Below are positions 8,003-15,878 of a stretch of 36,493 nt of DNA, piece after piece (positions within the stretch are counted from its first letter, which is position 1; each line of letters opens with the position of its first letter). Made by a program: the position numbers and the translations under genes. Source of the stretch: an uncultured Clostridia bacterium (lineage in GTDB: Bacteria > Bacillota > Clostridia > Christensenellales > CAG-917); the NCBI GenBank assembly GCA_949283145.1, contig CASDRL010000050.1, positions 1 to 36,493 on the forward strand. The letters are read 5' to 3'. Below the pieces are notes generated by a model. That model made no database searches. It saw nothing but the letters and a program-made list of their open reading frames with translations, and was not told where the DNA came from.

Positions 8003-9512
8003 AATCAAGGACCTCCTGTTTCTTGGCGGTGGACGATTTACCTCGCGTGTTTTTGATGACGAGCGTCAGGATGAATGCGAGCACAAGGAAGACGATGCTG
8101 TACGGGAAGAGGATGCGAAAGCCTGCATTTTCTCCGCCGCCGAACCATCCGCCCGTAGCCGAGATAAGCGCGCCCGAGAGGATCGGGGTGACGACCATTG
8201 CCACCGTCATCGACATCGAGAATATGCCTGTGTCTTGCCCGAGACTTGTGTTTTTGGAGGTTTCGAGGAAGAACGGGTAGATATTGACCATGACAAGCCC
8301 GAAGCTGATCCCGAGGATCATAAACAGGATGTACAACACAGGGTGAGGGGAAGAAAATGCGATGCTTCCCGAAAACGCGGCGATCATAACCGCAAAGCCG
8401 ATCAGCATCGTATTTCTTCTGCCTATCTTTCCGGAAAGGAAGCTTGCCGCGGGGAACGCGATCATTGCCGCAGCCTGCGCAAGGATCAGCGGGATGATGG
8501 CTTCGTTTTGTTTGAACCCGAGGATGTATTCCGCATATTTGACGAAGTTAGACGTCAAGGCGTTGTATGTCATATAAAAACAGAAGACGACGGCAAGGAT
8601 GCAGAATCTTGTGAACGCCGCTCTGTCTCTCAAAGAGAGTTTTTTACGTTGGCGGCGCACCTCTTCTTTTGCTTCCGCGTGCGCGGCTTTTCTCGCTGCC
8701 GCCGAATATTTGTGACCGAGAGCGGCGTCTATGCTCGGAAGGTGAAGAAGGGAGTCTTCCGTGAAAGACTGAACATCGAGCGCATGGTTTTTGGACGACA
8801 TTATGCGCTTTTCCGCCTCTTCCCCGTAAGTGTCCTGGATCTCGCTGTTCAGGCGGCGGACTTCGGCGTCAATTCTATCTTGCTCTGCGGCAAATTCCGA
8901 CTCGGCAAGCATATCCGCTTTGAATTTTTTTTCGTGGACGGTGAAACAGAAGACGAACATCATGACGAGTGTCGTTGCAGAAAACGCCGCGCCGATGGCG
9001 ATATAGCCGTCAAACATCATGAAGACGTAGAAATAGAGCATCGCCACCACCGTCATGATGACGGAAATGACGTTGCTCACCGCATTGGCGACGCTTCTGA
9101 AACGGTCGGGATTGACGTCCGGCACGAGAGCAAGCGCAGGGCTGCGGTATGCTGCCATCGCGGCAAGCGTGATGAGCAGACAGATTATGAACGGCAAGAA
9201 ATAATCCTTTCCGAGAGACGCAAACACACAAACACCCATAAACCCTAACGCCGCGATCACTGTGCCGACGACGATGATGGGTTTTCTGTTGCCGAAGGGT
9301 GTGTCTATCTTGTCCGAAAGCCTTCCGAAAAGAGGAAGAAGAAAAAGGCCCAGAATGTTGTCCGCAGCGATGATGACCCCGTGGAGCACGGAGTCAAGCC
9401 CGAAGACGTCGTAATCTATGGATTGCATGATCGCGTCATAGGAGCCCCAGAAAAGAGAGATCCAACCGAATGCCAGCGAACACAGCAAAGTTCTTTTGAG
9501 GTTGAACTTCAT
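7992..9512 (-). CDS. Major facilitator superfamily transporter (sugar/cation-symporter-like)
   Basis: This 506-residue protein has about twelve hydrophobic segments split by a long charged cytoplasmic loop (about residues 190-300, rich in Glu, Lys, Arg and Ala). The loop segment GRLSDKIDTPFGNRKPIIVVG (about residues 63-83) is the family-typical motif between helices 2 and 3, and resembles the GPH/sucrose-transporter group (TPxGxRRP). The second half has LSGKIGRRNTMLIGF. Substrate is unknown; a sugar or glycoside is a guess from family resemblance. The promoter TTGCTT-17-TATCAT lies 6 nt before the ATG, with no Shine-Dalgarno, so the mRNA should be leaderless. rsmG overlaps its 3' end and is probably co-transcribed. 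Confidence 0.85.
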   Translation of the reverse strand: MKFNLKRTLLCSLAFGWISLFWGSYDAIMQSIDYDVFGLDSVLHGVIIAADNILGLFLLPLFGRLSDKIDTPFGNRKPIIVVGTVIAALGFMGVCVFASLGKDYFLPFIICLLITLAAMAAYRSPALALVPDVNPDRFRSVANAVSNVISVIMTVVAMLYFYVFMMFDGYIAIGAAFSATTLVMMFVFCFTVHEKKFKADMLAESEFAAEQDRIDAEVRRLNSEIQDTYGEEAEKRIMSSKNHALDVQSFTEDSLLHLPSIDAALGHKYSAAARKAAHAEAKEEVRRQRKKLSLRDRAAFTRFCILAVVFCFYMTYNALTSNFVKYAEYILGFKQNEAIIPLILAQAAAMIAFPAASFLSGKIGRRNTMLIGFAVMIAAFSGSIAFSSPHPVLYILFMILGISFGLVMVNIYPFFLETSKNTSLGQDTGIFSMSMTVAMVVTPILSGALISATGGWFGGGENAGFRILFPYSIVFLVLAFILTLVIKNTRGKSSTAKKQEVLDFDK

Positions 9513-9518
9513 ATAAAA

Positions 9519-9547
9519 ATGATAACATTTGCGGCGCGCAAAAGCAA
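9519..9547 (-). promoter_or_regulatory. MFS gene promoter, predicted leaderless start
   Basis: On the minus strand TTGCTT (9547-9542), a 17-bp spacer and TATCAT (9524-9519) end 6 nt before the ATG (9512-9510). The intervening TTTTAT is no ribosome site. Confidence 0.65.
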
Positions 9548-9666
9548 CTCATAAGAAAAGACAAAAGGAACAAAACCTCAAAAATCACGCAAAAACGGAG
9601 TTTATATTTCAAAAACATTGCAAAAAAGCATGCTTTTGCAAAAATCGAGAGAAACGCAAAACCATG

Positions 9667-9695
9667 TTGAACAAAGCCGCAAAAAGGAGTATAAT
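9667..9695 (+). promoter_or_regulatory. mtnN promoter with ultra-short leader
   Basis: TTGAAC (9667-9672), a 17-bp spacer and TATAAT (9690-9695). The ATG is at 9712, so the leader is only about 10 nt and consists mostly of the Shine-Dalgarno GGAGGT (9702-9707). Confidence 0.65.
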
Positions 9696-9711
9696 TGTCG
9701 CGGAGGTCGAT

Positions 9712-10437
9712 ATGAGGATCGGGATCATCACCGCCATGGCGGAAGAAACAATACCCATCCTCGCCAAACTCGGCGGGGTGGTCGCAGAAGACAACGTCTC
9801 CGGCGTTGCCATAAAACAGATCGAGACAGGCAAACACACCGTCTATCTTGCAACATCCGGGATAGGAGAGATAAGGGCGGCTCTTGCCGTGCAGCTTCTC
9901 GTCGATCTTTTTGATATTGAGGCTGTGCTCAATTTCGGGTTTGTAGGGTCTCTCAACAAAAATCTCCCGGTCGGAGAGCTTGTGCTCGTAGGCCGAGCCG
10001 TGCATTATCAGTTTGACATCAGCGCGGTGGACGGTCTGCCCGCGGGCTGCTATGACGGCAAGGATGAGCCTTATTTTTACACGGACCGCGACATCATTGC
10101 GGGCGTGCAGAATGCTCTGCCCCATCCGCTCAGGACGGTAACGGCAGCAAGCGGCGATATCTTTGTCGCGGACAACGCGCTCAAAAACCGTCTTCGCGAC
10201 ACCTTCTTCGGAGATATCTGCGAGATGGAGATCGCTGGGATCTGCCTTGCTGCAGAACGCAACCACATACCCGTCTTTTCCATGAAAGTCATCTCCGACG
10301 GCGCTGACGAAAAAGCGACCGAGAGTTTCGGCGAGGTGCTGGAAAAAGGATTGTCGAAATACGAGCATCTTCTCCCTGTCGTTCTCGATGTTTTGGCGGA
10401 TGAAGCAAACCGCGCAAAACCGCCGGTTAAGTTATAA
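9712..10437 (+). CDS. mtnN: 5'-methylthioadenosine/S-adenosylhomocysteine nucleosidase
   Basis: MtnN (Pfs) hydrolyses MTA and SAH to adenine and the thioribose product in the activated-methyl cycle. The 241-residue protein begins MRIGIITAMAEETIPIL, with the catalytic-region E in AMAEE. It has the ATSGIGEIRAA segment, the NFGFVGSLN glycine-rich substrate loop, and the C-terminal MKVISDGAD containing the catalytic aspartate region (usually RxxSDxAD). MEIAGICLAA corresponds to the family MEGAAIA segment, but one residue is different (EIAG instead of EGAA), so substrate handling may differ slightly. The start at 9712 follows GGAGGT by 4 nt; the in-frame upstream extension has no homology. It is convergent with the acetyltransferase gene. 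Confidence 0.9.
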   Translation: MRIGIITAMAEETIPILAKLGGVVAEDNVSGVAIKQIETGKHTVYLATSGIGEIRAALAVQLLVDLFDIEAVLNFGFVGSLNKNLPVGELVLVGRAVHYQFDISAVDGLPAGCYDGKDEPYFYTDRDIIAGVQNALPHPLRTVTAASGDIFVADNALKNRLRDTFFGDICEMEIAGICLAAERNHIPVFSMKVISDGADEKATESFGEVLEKGLSKYEHLLPVVLDVLADEANRAKPPVKL

Positions 10438-10487
10438 AAAACAACAGATCAAATGTGATTTTGATCAAAAAAACGACACAGCAAACA

Positions 10488-10517
10488 CAAAAAAAAGACC
10501 CCGCCGTTGCGGGGTCT
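10488..10517 (-). terminator. Terminator of the acetyltransferase gene
   Basis: Perfect stem AGACCCCGC / GCGGGGTCT (10496-10504 and 10509-10517), followed on the minus strand by a run of eight T. A second, weaker palindrome (GATCAAA...TTTGATC, 10447-10466) lies just beyond. Confidence 0.9.
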
Positions 10518-10545
10518 AATCGTTATATTTTCTGTCCGGAAGAGT

Positions 10546-11190
10546 TTATTTTTTTATCGCCGGCGCGATGTTATGTTTTGCAAAGAGGCGGTCTGCGTCT
10601 GTGATGGGACGGATGGGTTTGCACGGTACGCCCGCCGCGAGCACTCCCGAAGGGATGTCTCTTGTGACAACACTGCCCGCTGCGATCACAGTGTCGCTGC
10701 CTATGGTCACGCCGCCGCAGATGGTGACTGATGACGCCACCCAGACATTGTCGCCGATCTTGACAGGTTTTGCGTATTCCCAGTCATGTTCACCGTCCTC
10801 GTAGGTGTTGATCGCCCTCTCCTCCGCGACGAACGGGTGCATCGGGGTCGCGACCGTCACGCGAGGACCGAACATCACGTTGTCGCCGATCTCGATGGGT
10901 GCGACATCCAGCAGCTGGCAGTCGAAGTTCATATAAAAGTTTTTGCCGAAGCGGACGTTGAAGCCGTATTCTGTACGGATGATTGGCTCAAAAAACGCGC
11001 CCTCCGCGCCGTTCGGGAAGAGTTTTTTGATGATTCGGGTGCGCATGGGGATGTTCCACGCCCGCGTGCGGTTGAATTTGTCCGCAAGCATCCTTGCTCG
11101 CGTGCGCGCGAGCAGGAGCTCCCTGTCCATCGGGTTGTAGAACTCTCCGCTTATCATCCTCTCCTTGTGAGACTTGTTGTCTTTTGACAT
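10546..11190 (-). CDS. Maltose/galactoside O-acetyltransferase-like protein
   Basis: This 214-residue protein belongs to the left-handed parallel beta-helix acetyltransferases (Maa/LacA/NodL type), which move acetyl from acetyl-CoA to a sugar hydroxyl. The N-terminal Maa domain (MISGEFYNPMDRELLLARTRARMLADKFN) is clear, and hexapeptide repeats run from about residue 75 (IEIGDNVMFGPRVTV... VKIGDNVWVASSVTICGGVTIGSDTVIAAGSVV). The family catalytic histidine lies in TPMHPF. The C-terminus GVLAAGVPCKPIRPI is typical. A strong ribosome site AGGAGGGG sits 3 nt before the ATG (GGGATTATG). A plausible promoter is TTGTGT-16-TATACA (11272-11245, minus). The physiological acceptor is unknown. Confidence 0.9.
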   Translation of the reverse strand: MSKDNKSHKERMISGEFYNPMDRELLLARTRARMLADKFNRTRAWNIPMRTRIIKKLFPNGAEGAFFEPIIRTEYGFNVRFGKNFYMNFDCQLLDVAPIEIGDNVMFGPRVTVATPMHPFVAEERAINTYEDGEHDWEYAKPVKIGDNVWVASSVTICGGVTIGSDTVIAAGSVVTRDIPSGVLAAGVPCKPIRPITDADRLFAKHNIAPAIKK

Positions 11191-11244
11191 AATCCCCTCC
11201 TTTTACCGCGCTCGGGCATTTTGCCGGGCACGCCGGATCCGGTT

Positions 11245-11272
11245 TGTATAATCCCGAACCGGCACAACACAA
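11245..11272 (-). promoter_or_regulatory. Acetyltransferase gene promoter (tentative)
   Basis: TTGTGT (11272-11267), a 16-bp spacer and TATACA (11250-11245) on the minus strand, leaving a leader of about 45-50 nt. Confidence 0.45.
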
Positions 11273-11307
11273 TGATACTTCACTTTTGTCAAAAAGTCCA
11301 CTCTGTG

Positions 11308-11555
11308 GGGGTATTATACCCCCACACCCCCATACTATTGCGAGGTGTAAAAAAAAGCTGCCGTGCGTGTATAAAAAGTAGAAATCAGCCGTGCGCTCAG
11401 CACCCCTACACCCCCATACTAATGCGAGGTGTAAGAAAAAAGCTGTCGTGCGCGTATAAAAAGTAGAAATCAGCCGTGCGCGCAGCACCATAGAGAGGGT
11501 ATTATACCCCAACACTATTGCGTAGCGTAAAGAAAACGCGATCACGCGAAAACAA
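11308..11555. repeat. 84-bp tandem repeat, two copies plus a partial third
   Basis: Two near-identical units of 84 bp lie at about 11324-11407 and 11408-11491, sharing ACACCCCCATACT, GCGAGGTGTAA, GTATAAAAAGTAGAAATCAG and GTGCGC-CAGCA. A partial third unit (AACACTATTGCG...) follows at about 11510. The array is bracketed by two GGGTATTATACCC-type palindromes at about 11309 and 11498. No gene is present. The palindromes and TATA-like segments could be binding or promoter-like sites; the function is unknown. Confidence 0.75.
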
Positions 11556-11563
11556 CGATCCTT

Positions 11564-11706
11564 AAAACAGGAACGCATTGAAACCAATGGGGACGGGGTA
11601 AAGCAGGGGTACCCGCCTGCAGCGGGGTATGGGTGCGCAAATGTCCGATGAGGGACATGTTTTGCCCCTCATCGGACATTTTTGCCCCGTCCCCGTTTGT
11701 TTCGAA
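11564..11706. repeat. Nested REP-like palindrome (GGGGACGGGG family), site 1
   Basis: An outer inverted pair GGGGACGGGG / CCCCGTCCCC (11589-11598 and 11685-11694) encloses a 15-bp perfect stem (11640-11654 and 11666-11680, AATGTCCGATGAGGG). The flank AAAACAGGAACGCATTG (from 11564) recurs inverted at about 36250-36266, next to a second such element, so this is a dispersed family. GGGGAC...GTCCCC palindromes of this kind are often mobilised by RAYT (TnpA-REP) transposases, but none is in the window. Confidence 0.7.
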
Positions 11707-11846
11707 GTTGCACGCCACATAGAAGGCGCGGGCATCAAAAATGCGGACGTGACGGAAAGTGTCGTGACAAAAGAGCGGAGCGGGCGTAATATGATGTCGA
11801 AGCGAAAGGATGCGAGCAGGCATGATGTGGCATCCGGGAGGAAACC

Positions 11847-12338
11847 ATGACATTCGGAGAAAAACTCAAAAGCCTCAGAGGACAGAACGGGATCACCCAG
11901 GACGAGCTCGCGGAGAAACTTTATGTGACGCGTACGGCGGTCTCAAAGTGGGAGAACGACCGCGGGCTGCCCACCATCGACACATTGAAACAAATCGCGG
12001 AGTTTTTCGGAGTGACGCTGGACGAACTCGTCTCGGACGACGACGTGCGCTCGGCGCGCCTTGCGGATGAACGTGCGGCAAAGCGCTTCCGCATCCCCGC
12101 GCTCGTTTGCCTTGCCGCGGCGTTCGCCCTCGCGTTTTTGACGGCATACGTCAGCAAATGGTGCTCGCTGCCCCTCATCGCATGCACGGGAGGGTTCATC
12201 TGCTGCGCTCTGCTCTCCCGCCCCGCTTATAAGCGCCGCGCTTCGCGCGAAAACGCCGCCGCCTACATTATCTCGCGCATAGCCATCGCCGCCATATTCC
12301 TCCTCGCCGCCACCACCCTCCTCATCAAACTCTTTTAG
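11847..12338 (+). CDS. XRE-family transcriptional regulator with C-terminal membrane segments
   Basis: The 163-residue protein has an N-terminal Cro/C1-type helix-turn-helix: MTFGEKLKSLRGQNGITQDELAEKLYVTRTAVSKWENDRGLPTIDTLKQIAEFFGVTLDEL gives the typical pattern, with ITQDELAEKL and TRTAVSKWE as the two helices (about residues 15-45). After a short linker come three hydrophobic stretches (about residues 84-100, 105-120 and 138-160), so it is probably anchored in the membrane. This architecture is common in Clostridia, where such proteins sense envelope or small-molecule signals, but its target is unknown. The ribosome site GGGAGGA precedes ATG 11847. Upstream and downstream neighbours are repeats, so it seems to be a stand-alone gene. 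Confidence 0.85.
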   Translation: MTFGEKLKSLRGQNGITQDELAEKLYVTRTAVSKWENDRGLPTIDTLKQIAEFFGVTLDELVSDDDVRSARLADERAAKRFRIPALVCLAAAFALAFLTAYVSKWCSLPLIACTGGFICCALLSRPAYKRRASRENAAAYIISRIAIAAIFLLAATTLLIKLF

Positions 12339-12468
12339 CGGGCCCGGCACAGCCGCCCCATTTCGACGCAGACGCCCCCGCCCGGCACACCCTCGCCCGG
12401 TATAGACGCCTCCGCCCGAGTGTTCGTAGTGTCGTCATGACGTTACCCTCTGCCCTTTTCACAAAGGC

Positions 12469-12498
12469 TTGACTTTCCCGCCGTTTATCATGTAATAA
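12469..12498 (+). promoter_or_regulatory. Promoter of the candidate RNA
   Basis: TTGACT (12469-12474), an 18-bp spacer and TAATAA (12493-12498), with no ORF behind it. An extended TG-like -10 (TGTAAT, 12491-12496, 16-bp spacer) is an alternative. Confidence 0.5.
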
Positions 12499-12501
12499 AA
12501 G

Positions 12502-12662
12502 TGGTCTTTGACAACAGAAAATTCGCCACCCCGCTGTCATCGAATGATGGGACATCTCTTTTGAGACCGGCGTCCATCCAAAGACCATAAAAATAGCACC
12601 GATTATTTTCCGGCAAGCTGCGGCCCCGGACACACTCTGTAAGTGAGCGGGCGGTGCTTTTT
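12502..12662 (+). ncRNA. Candidate small structured RNA
   Basis: Directly behind the promoter, TGGTCTTTG (12502-12510) pairs perfectly with CAAAGACCA (12579-12587), closing a domain with an internal hairpin around TGTCATC-GAATGAT-GGGACA (12534-12553). A second stem, AGCACCG / CGGTGCT (12595-12601 and 12652-12658), is followed by TTTTT and could end transcription. The product would be about 160 nt. It has no ORF and does not match the tmRNA, SRP, RNase P or 6S hallmarks that I know. The family is unknown. Confidence 0.4.
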
Positions 12663-12736
12663 CAAAGGCGTCGACAGCAGAAATTTACCGCTTAGCTGCC
12701 CAAAGAACGGTGAGGATGCGGGTCACCCGATGCCTA

Positions 12737-12766
12737 AAGAACCTCGACAAATCGAGGTTCTTTTCT
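12737..12766 (+). terminator. Strong terminator downstream of the candidate RNA
   Basis: AAGAACCTCGA / TCGAGGTTCTT with a CAAA loop, followed by TTTTCTTATCTT. It has no coding gene in front of it for 400 bp, which suggests that a non-coding transcript runs through 12.5-12.77 kb. Confidence 0.8.
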
Positions 12767-12842
12767 TATCTTAAACGCTTTCACAAAGCATGTGAGTTTA
12801 TTCCAGCGGAGTACGTGTGAGATGATCACCGTTTTATCCTAT

Positions 12843-12868
12843 GAAAAAGCCCGCCTCTCGGCGAGCTT
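12843..12868 (-). terminator. Terminator of the small unknown gene
   Basis: Stem GC-CGCC / GGCG-GC with a few unpaired bases, followed by TTTTT on the minus strand, about 35 bp after the stop codon. Confidence 0.7.
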
Positions 12869-12904
12869 CCTTGTCTTTCCGTATGTTCCGTCGATCTTCG
12901 CTTT

Positions 12905-13129
12905 TTAGAACATCGTGAGCGGGTCGGTATTATAAAACTCTTCCGGATGAAAGTCCAATACATCTTCCCACTTCACTTTATTCTCGATGCAATAAAGATA
13001 AAGCGATGCCAGGTCGCACCCAAATTTCTCATAATAGATGGCATTGCCCAGGATCTCCATAAGAGGCACAGCCTCACCGCCGGTTATAGCTCTGTATTGT
13101 TTTATCAACTCTCTCATTCCGTCACTCAT
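12905..13129 (-). CDS. Small protein of unknown function (74 residues)
   Basis: I do not recognise this protein. It is acidic, contains no membrane segment or signal peptide, and begins MSDGMRELIKQYRAITGG. The C-terminal half is rich in aromatic residues (IYYEKFGCDLASLYLYCIENKVKWEDVLDF). It is accepted as a gene because everything around it fits: a promoter TAGACA-17-TATAAA, a good ribosome site GAGGAGG 7 nt before the ATG, and a terminator soon after the stop codon. It is monocistronic and borders the gene-free parS region. Confidence 0.75.
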   Translation of the reverse strand: MSDGMRELIKQYRAITGGEAVPLMEILGNAIYYEKFGCDLASLYLYCIENKVKWEDVLDFHPEEFYNTDPLTMF

Positions 13130-13149
13130 CTCTCATCCTCCTCTTTTAT

Positions 13150-13178
13150 TTATAACACGATTTTTTGTTTCTGTCTAT
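13150..13178 (-). promoter_or_regulatory. Promoter of the small unknown gene
   Basis: On the minus strand TAGACA, a 17-bp spacer and TATAAA; the leader is short and carries GAGGAGG. Confidence 0.6.
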
Positions 13179-13926
13179 AAGCGGTTTTTTCATCTCGCCC
13201 CCCCTCTCTCCCCGAAAGCACTTTGGCTATTTGAGAAAATAGATATCTGTTCGCCATGTGTACTGCATTTATCATCTCGTGTCCCACGAAGCCTAGAAGT
13301 TTTTAACTCCGTCCCCAATGTTGATAAATCGCCGTCGCCGGAAAAAGAAAACTTCTTGTACTACATTGAGCACACCTTCGGTGAAAGCAGGCGACAGCGG
13401 AAGCAGTAGCAAGAACCAAAAAATCGAAAGATAACAATATATCAAAAACAATCAATATGTTGGCGATAAGGAGACGAGAGTTCAAAGCGACGGGGAGATT
13501 TATATTATGTGTGTCTAAATTGTTTATTGCACCGTTGTTCTGCGTAACGGTTTGTTGCCCTGTGGCGCTGCCGAGTTGTTATTCGCCTAAGCATTTGAAT
13601 TGTTGGCAATGGAGCAATGTTTTCTTCCCCTGTGTGGACGAAACGGGAAATAAGTCGCAGCGACACTTTGACCATGGTGGTGGAAGCACTGTGTGGGCAT
13701 ATGCACCCCTTTTTTTCAATATGCTTTTTTGCGTCCTGCCCTGTTTTTGGAGCGCCTCATTTGTCAATAATAACGGCAATATTATTGCGGCAGGCACATT
13801 TTAGCTTCAGACTCGGAGCTCAGGACATCATATGCACAATGAAAGAGCGGAGAGTGAGCACCGTTTTGTGGGCGAAGCGCCGAGGCATTCGATTATTTGC
13901 GCTCGATTTTGTTTGCCACACATTGT

Positions 13927-13942
13927 TGTTTCATGTGAAACA
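13927..13942. promoter_or_regulatory. parS-like site 1
   Basis: TGTTTCATGTGAAACA matches the consensus parS TGTTTCACGTGAAACA at 15 of 16 positions; the single change is in the centre. Confidence 0.8.
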
Positions 13943-15304
13943 GTGTGATTAACAGTCTTTTTGAGCGGGCACACCTTATCCGCGCGCACAAAACCGGCAA
14001 AAACAAACGACAAAACTATTTTGCAAAACGATATTCAAAGCATTGTCGCCCGTGTTGAGCGGTTTTACGCGTGGGCGGACAGACGAGTGCGATGGTGAGC
14101 CCGATGTTATGAAGCAGACGAGTGCGGCTTCGGATCACGGTTTTGTCTTCGTCGGGGCGCCGGACGACCTCAGTGGCGGTGTAGCGGGGGCGCAAAGCGT
14201 GAAAAATACAGAAAAATAGGCGAAAAACGGCAATTTGAGCCCGTAAAACGCGCTGAGCCGCGTTTTTCCGAAAACCCGACCGACCATTCATCCCAGACGG
14301 CGAAGCGGAAACAGAAAAATGAGGTCACGCTTACATCCGTGCCCACCCACCATCTTCCACCCCCCCCATCCTGATCGCGTGAGCTCCGTTTTGCGCGTCC
14401 GAAGGGGGGGGGCTCACCCGTGCCTGTTGTTTCGCGGATCCGTAGCTGCCACACACAATGCTGTGCGTTTTTCGACACCCTTCCCTGCCGGCACAAATCC
14501 CATATTAGCGGTGTCACAAGGGAATTAGTATTATCTCCCTCGGGTTTTGCGTTTTTGGAACACCTTCGACCGGTAAAGACTGCTTGCTGCGCTGTGCCGT
14601 CGCTCAGATGACCTTTTTTTGCTTTCTCATTTGCTGCTATCGTTGCCTAAGATGTGTTTATGCGAGCCCACGTTGGTGCGCATCTGAGTGCTGCCGCCAT
14701 ATAGAGCCAAATGGTTTCCACCAACAAAAAAGGGCGCATTTGCAAGTCTGTGAGCAAATATTATGCGTTTTGCACCAACACACAACATGACGGCAAGCGT
14801 GCTCGGTTGCGGCGCAAATTCCCCCGGTTCGACAATTTTCCATCAATATCCACGCAATTTGTTTACCGCAAAATGATGCACGCGCGCTTACGCTTCTTTT
14901 GATGCAACAACAAAAAACGCTCAAATTAGCGGCCACAAAAAAACAATGGCGGCTGGCAACCCAGCAAAACCCTCGCTTTGTCGGCAAATTGTGAATGCGC
15001 GTGCTCTTTTAACCCCCCCCGTTGCCCCACTCGACAACAAAACCACACTGTGCATCACAAAATTCACAATATGCAAAATAGCAGCGGTATAACAACAAAC
15101 CGATTTGTCGCCCAACATCAAGTGGCAGCAGAAACAGCGTGGAGCGGGAACAACAATTGCAACATCGCGCAAAAAACTTTCCGCTCGACATTGCAGCAAA
15201 GCAACACACAACAAAACAACAGACAAGAGATAGTTGAAAAGCCTGTACATGGGCAGATGGCATGCCGCCGACAAATAATAGCAGAATTTTACTGTAAAAA
15301 CGCG

Positions 15305-15320
15305 CGTTTCACGTGAAACA
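15305..15320. promoter_or_regulatory. parS site 2
   Basis: CGTTTCACGTGAAACA has the perfect core palindrome and differs from consensus parS only in its first base. It lies at the edge of the composition switch. Confidence 0.92.
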
Positions 15321-15452
15321 TCTGCTAAATCAGTCTAATGTTGCTGCGCCGACGCTGTGAGGAGTTAGTAATTTTGCTCGCCAATACCCCTAATGAAGTC
15401 GCGGGTTTTCGGCAATCATCGCGCGGAATATAACAAGATATAAGGTAAAAGG

Positions 15453-15470
15453 CTCGGCGCTTGCGCCGAG
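15453..15470. repeat. Perfect GC-rich hairpin near the composition switch
   Basis: CTCGGCGC / GCGCCGAG, an 8-bp perfect stem with a TT loop, lies between parS sites 2 and 3. Similar GCGCCGAG stems occur in repeat copies A and B. Confidence 0.6.
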
Positions 15471-15778
15471 GGGAAACCCGAAAAAACAAGAAAAAGAACG
15501 TAGAGAAGGGAGGAGTGAGCATTCTTGCGCGTCGACGTGGGATGTGTGCGCTATGTCAAAGCAGTTGGTGAGATGGAGAACGGGGTGTTTGTGGCGATGG
15601 TATTGCGCTTTTTTTGCATCGAAGAAGCGAAAGTTTTTGTTTTTTGCGCTGATGCTTTTTTTTGCGGGTGGAGCCGGTTCCAGTTCGGAAGTTTTTTTGT
15701 GCCGGGGCGACCGAAAGTCTTGGCTTTTCTTTGTGTGGAAAAGTGGAAAAGGCGCGTTAAAATTAACGAAAAATAATA

Positions 15779-15794
15779 AGTTTCACGTGAAACA
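15779..15794. promoter_or_regulatory. parS site 3
   Basis: AGTTTCACGTGAAACA differs from the consensus only in its first base. Confidence 0.92.
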
Positions 15795-15810
15795 CTCGGG
15801 TGTGGCACGG

Positions 15811-15826
15811 AGTTTCACGTGAAACC
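15811..15826. promoter_or_regulatory. parS site 4
   Basis: AGTTTCACGTGAAACC has an intact 14-bp core and lies 32 bp (about three helical turns) after site 3, so the two sites face the same side of the DNA. Confidence 0.9.
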
Positions 15827-15847
15827 CGAAACGGGGTAAAAATAGGC

Positions 15848-15878
15848 AAAAACCCACTAAATAGTGGGGTTTTTGAGG
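15848..15878 (+). terminator. Terminator-like hairpin after the parS pair
   Basis: AAAAACCCACTA / TAGTGGGGTTTTT forms a stem with a run of T, 20 bp after parS site 4. No gene precedes it convincingly, so it may insulate the parS sites or end an untranslated RNA. Confidence 0.65.

Noticed and set aside
11324..11491. CRISPR array
   Set aside because: The 84-bp repeats are adjacent, without unique spacers, and there are no cas genes.
12660..12766. Possible c-di-GMP riboswitch (GGTCACCCGATGCC resembles part of GEMM-I)
   Set aside because: The conserved CACGCACAGGGCAAA half is missing and no downstream gene on the same strand would be controlled.
13457..13804. 115-codon open frame in the parS region
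   Set aside because: Rich in Cys, Phe and Trp, without recognisable domain or Shine-Dalgarno; it looks like chance. The same holds for the frames at 13038-13409, 14978-15316, 15525-15822 and 16411-16760.
14820..14850. GGTTCGAC segment as the T-arm of a tRNA
   Set aside because: No acceptor stem, D-arm or anticodon arm can be folded around it; I found no tRNA or rRNA in the window.
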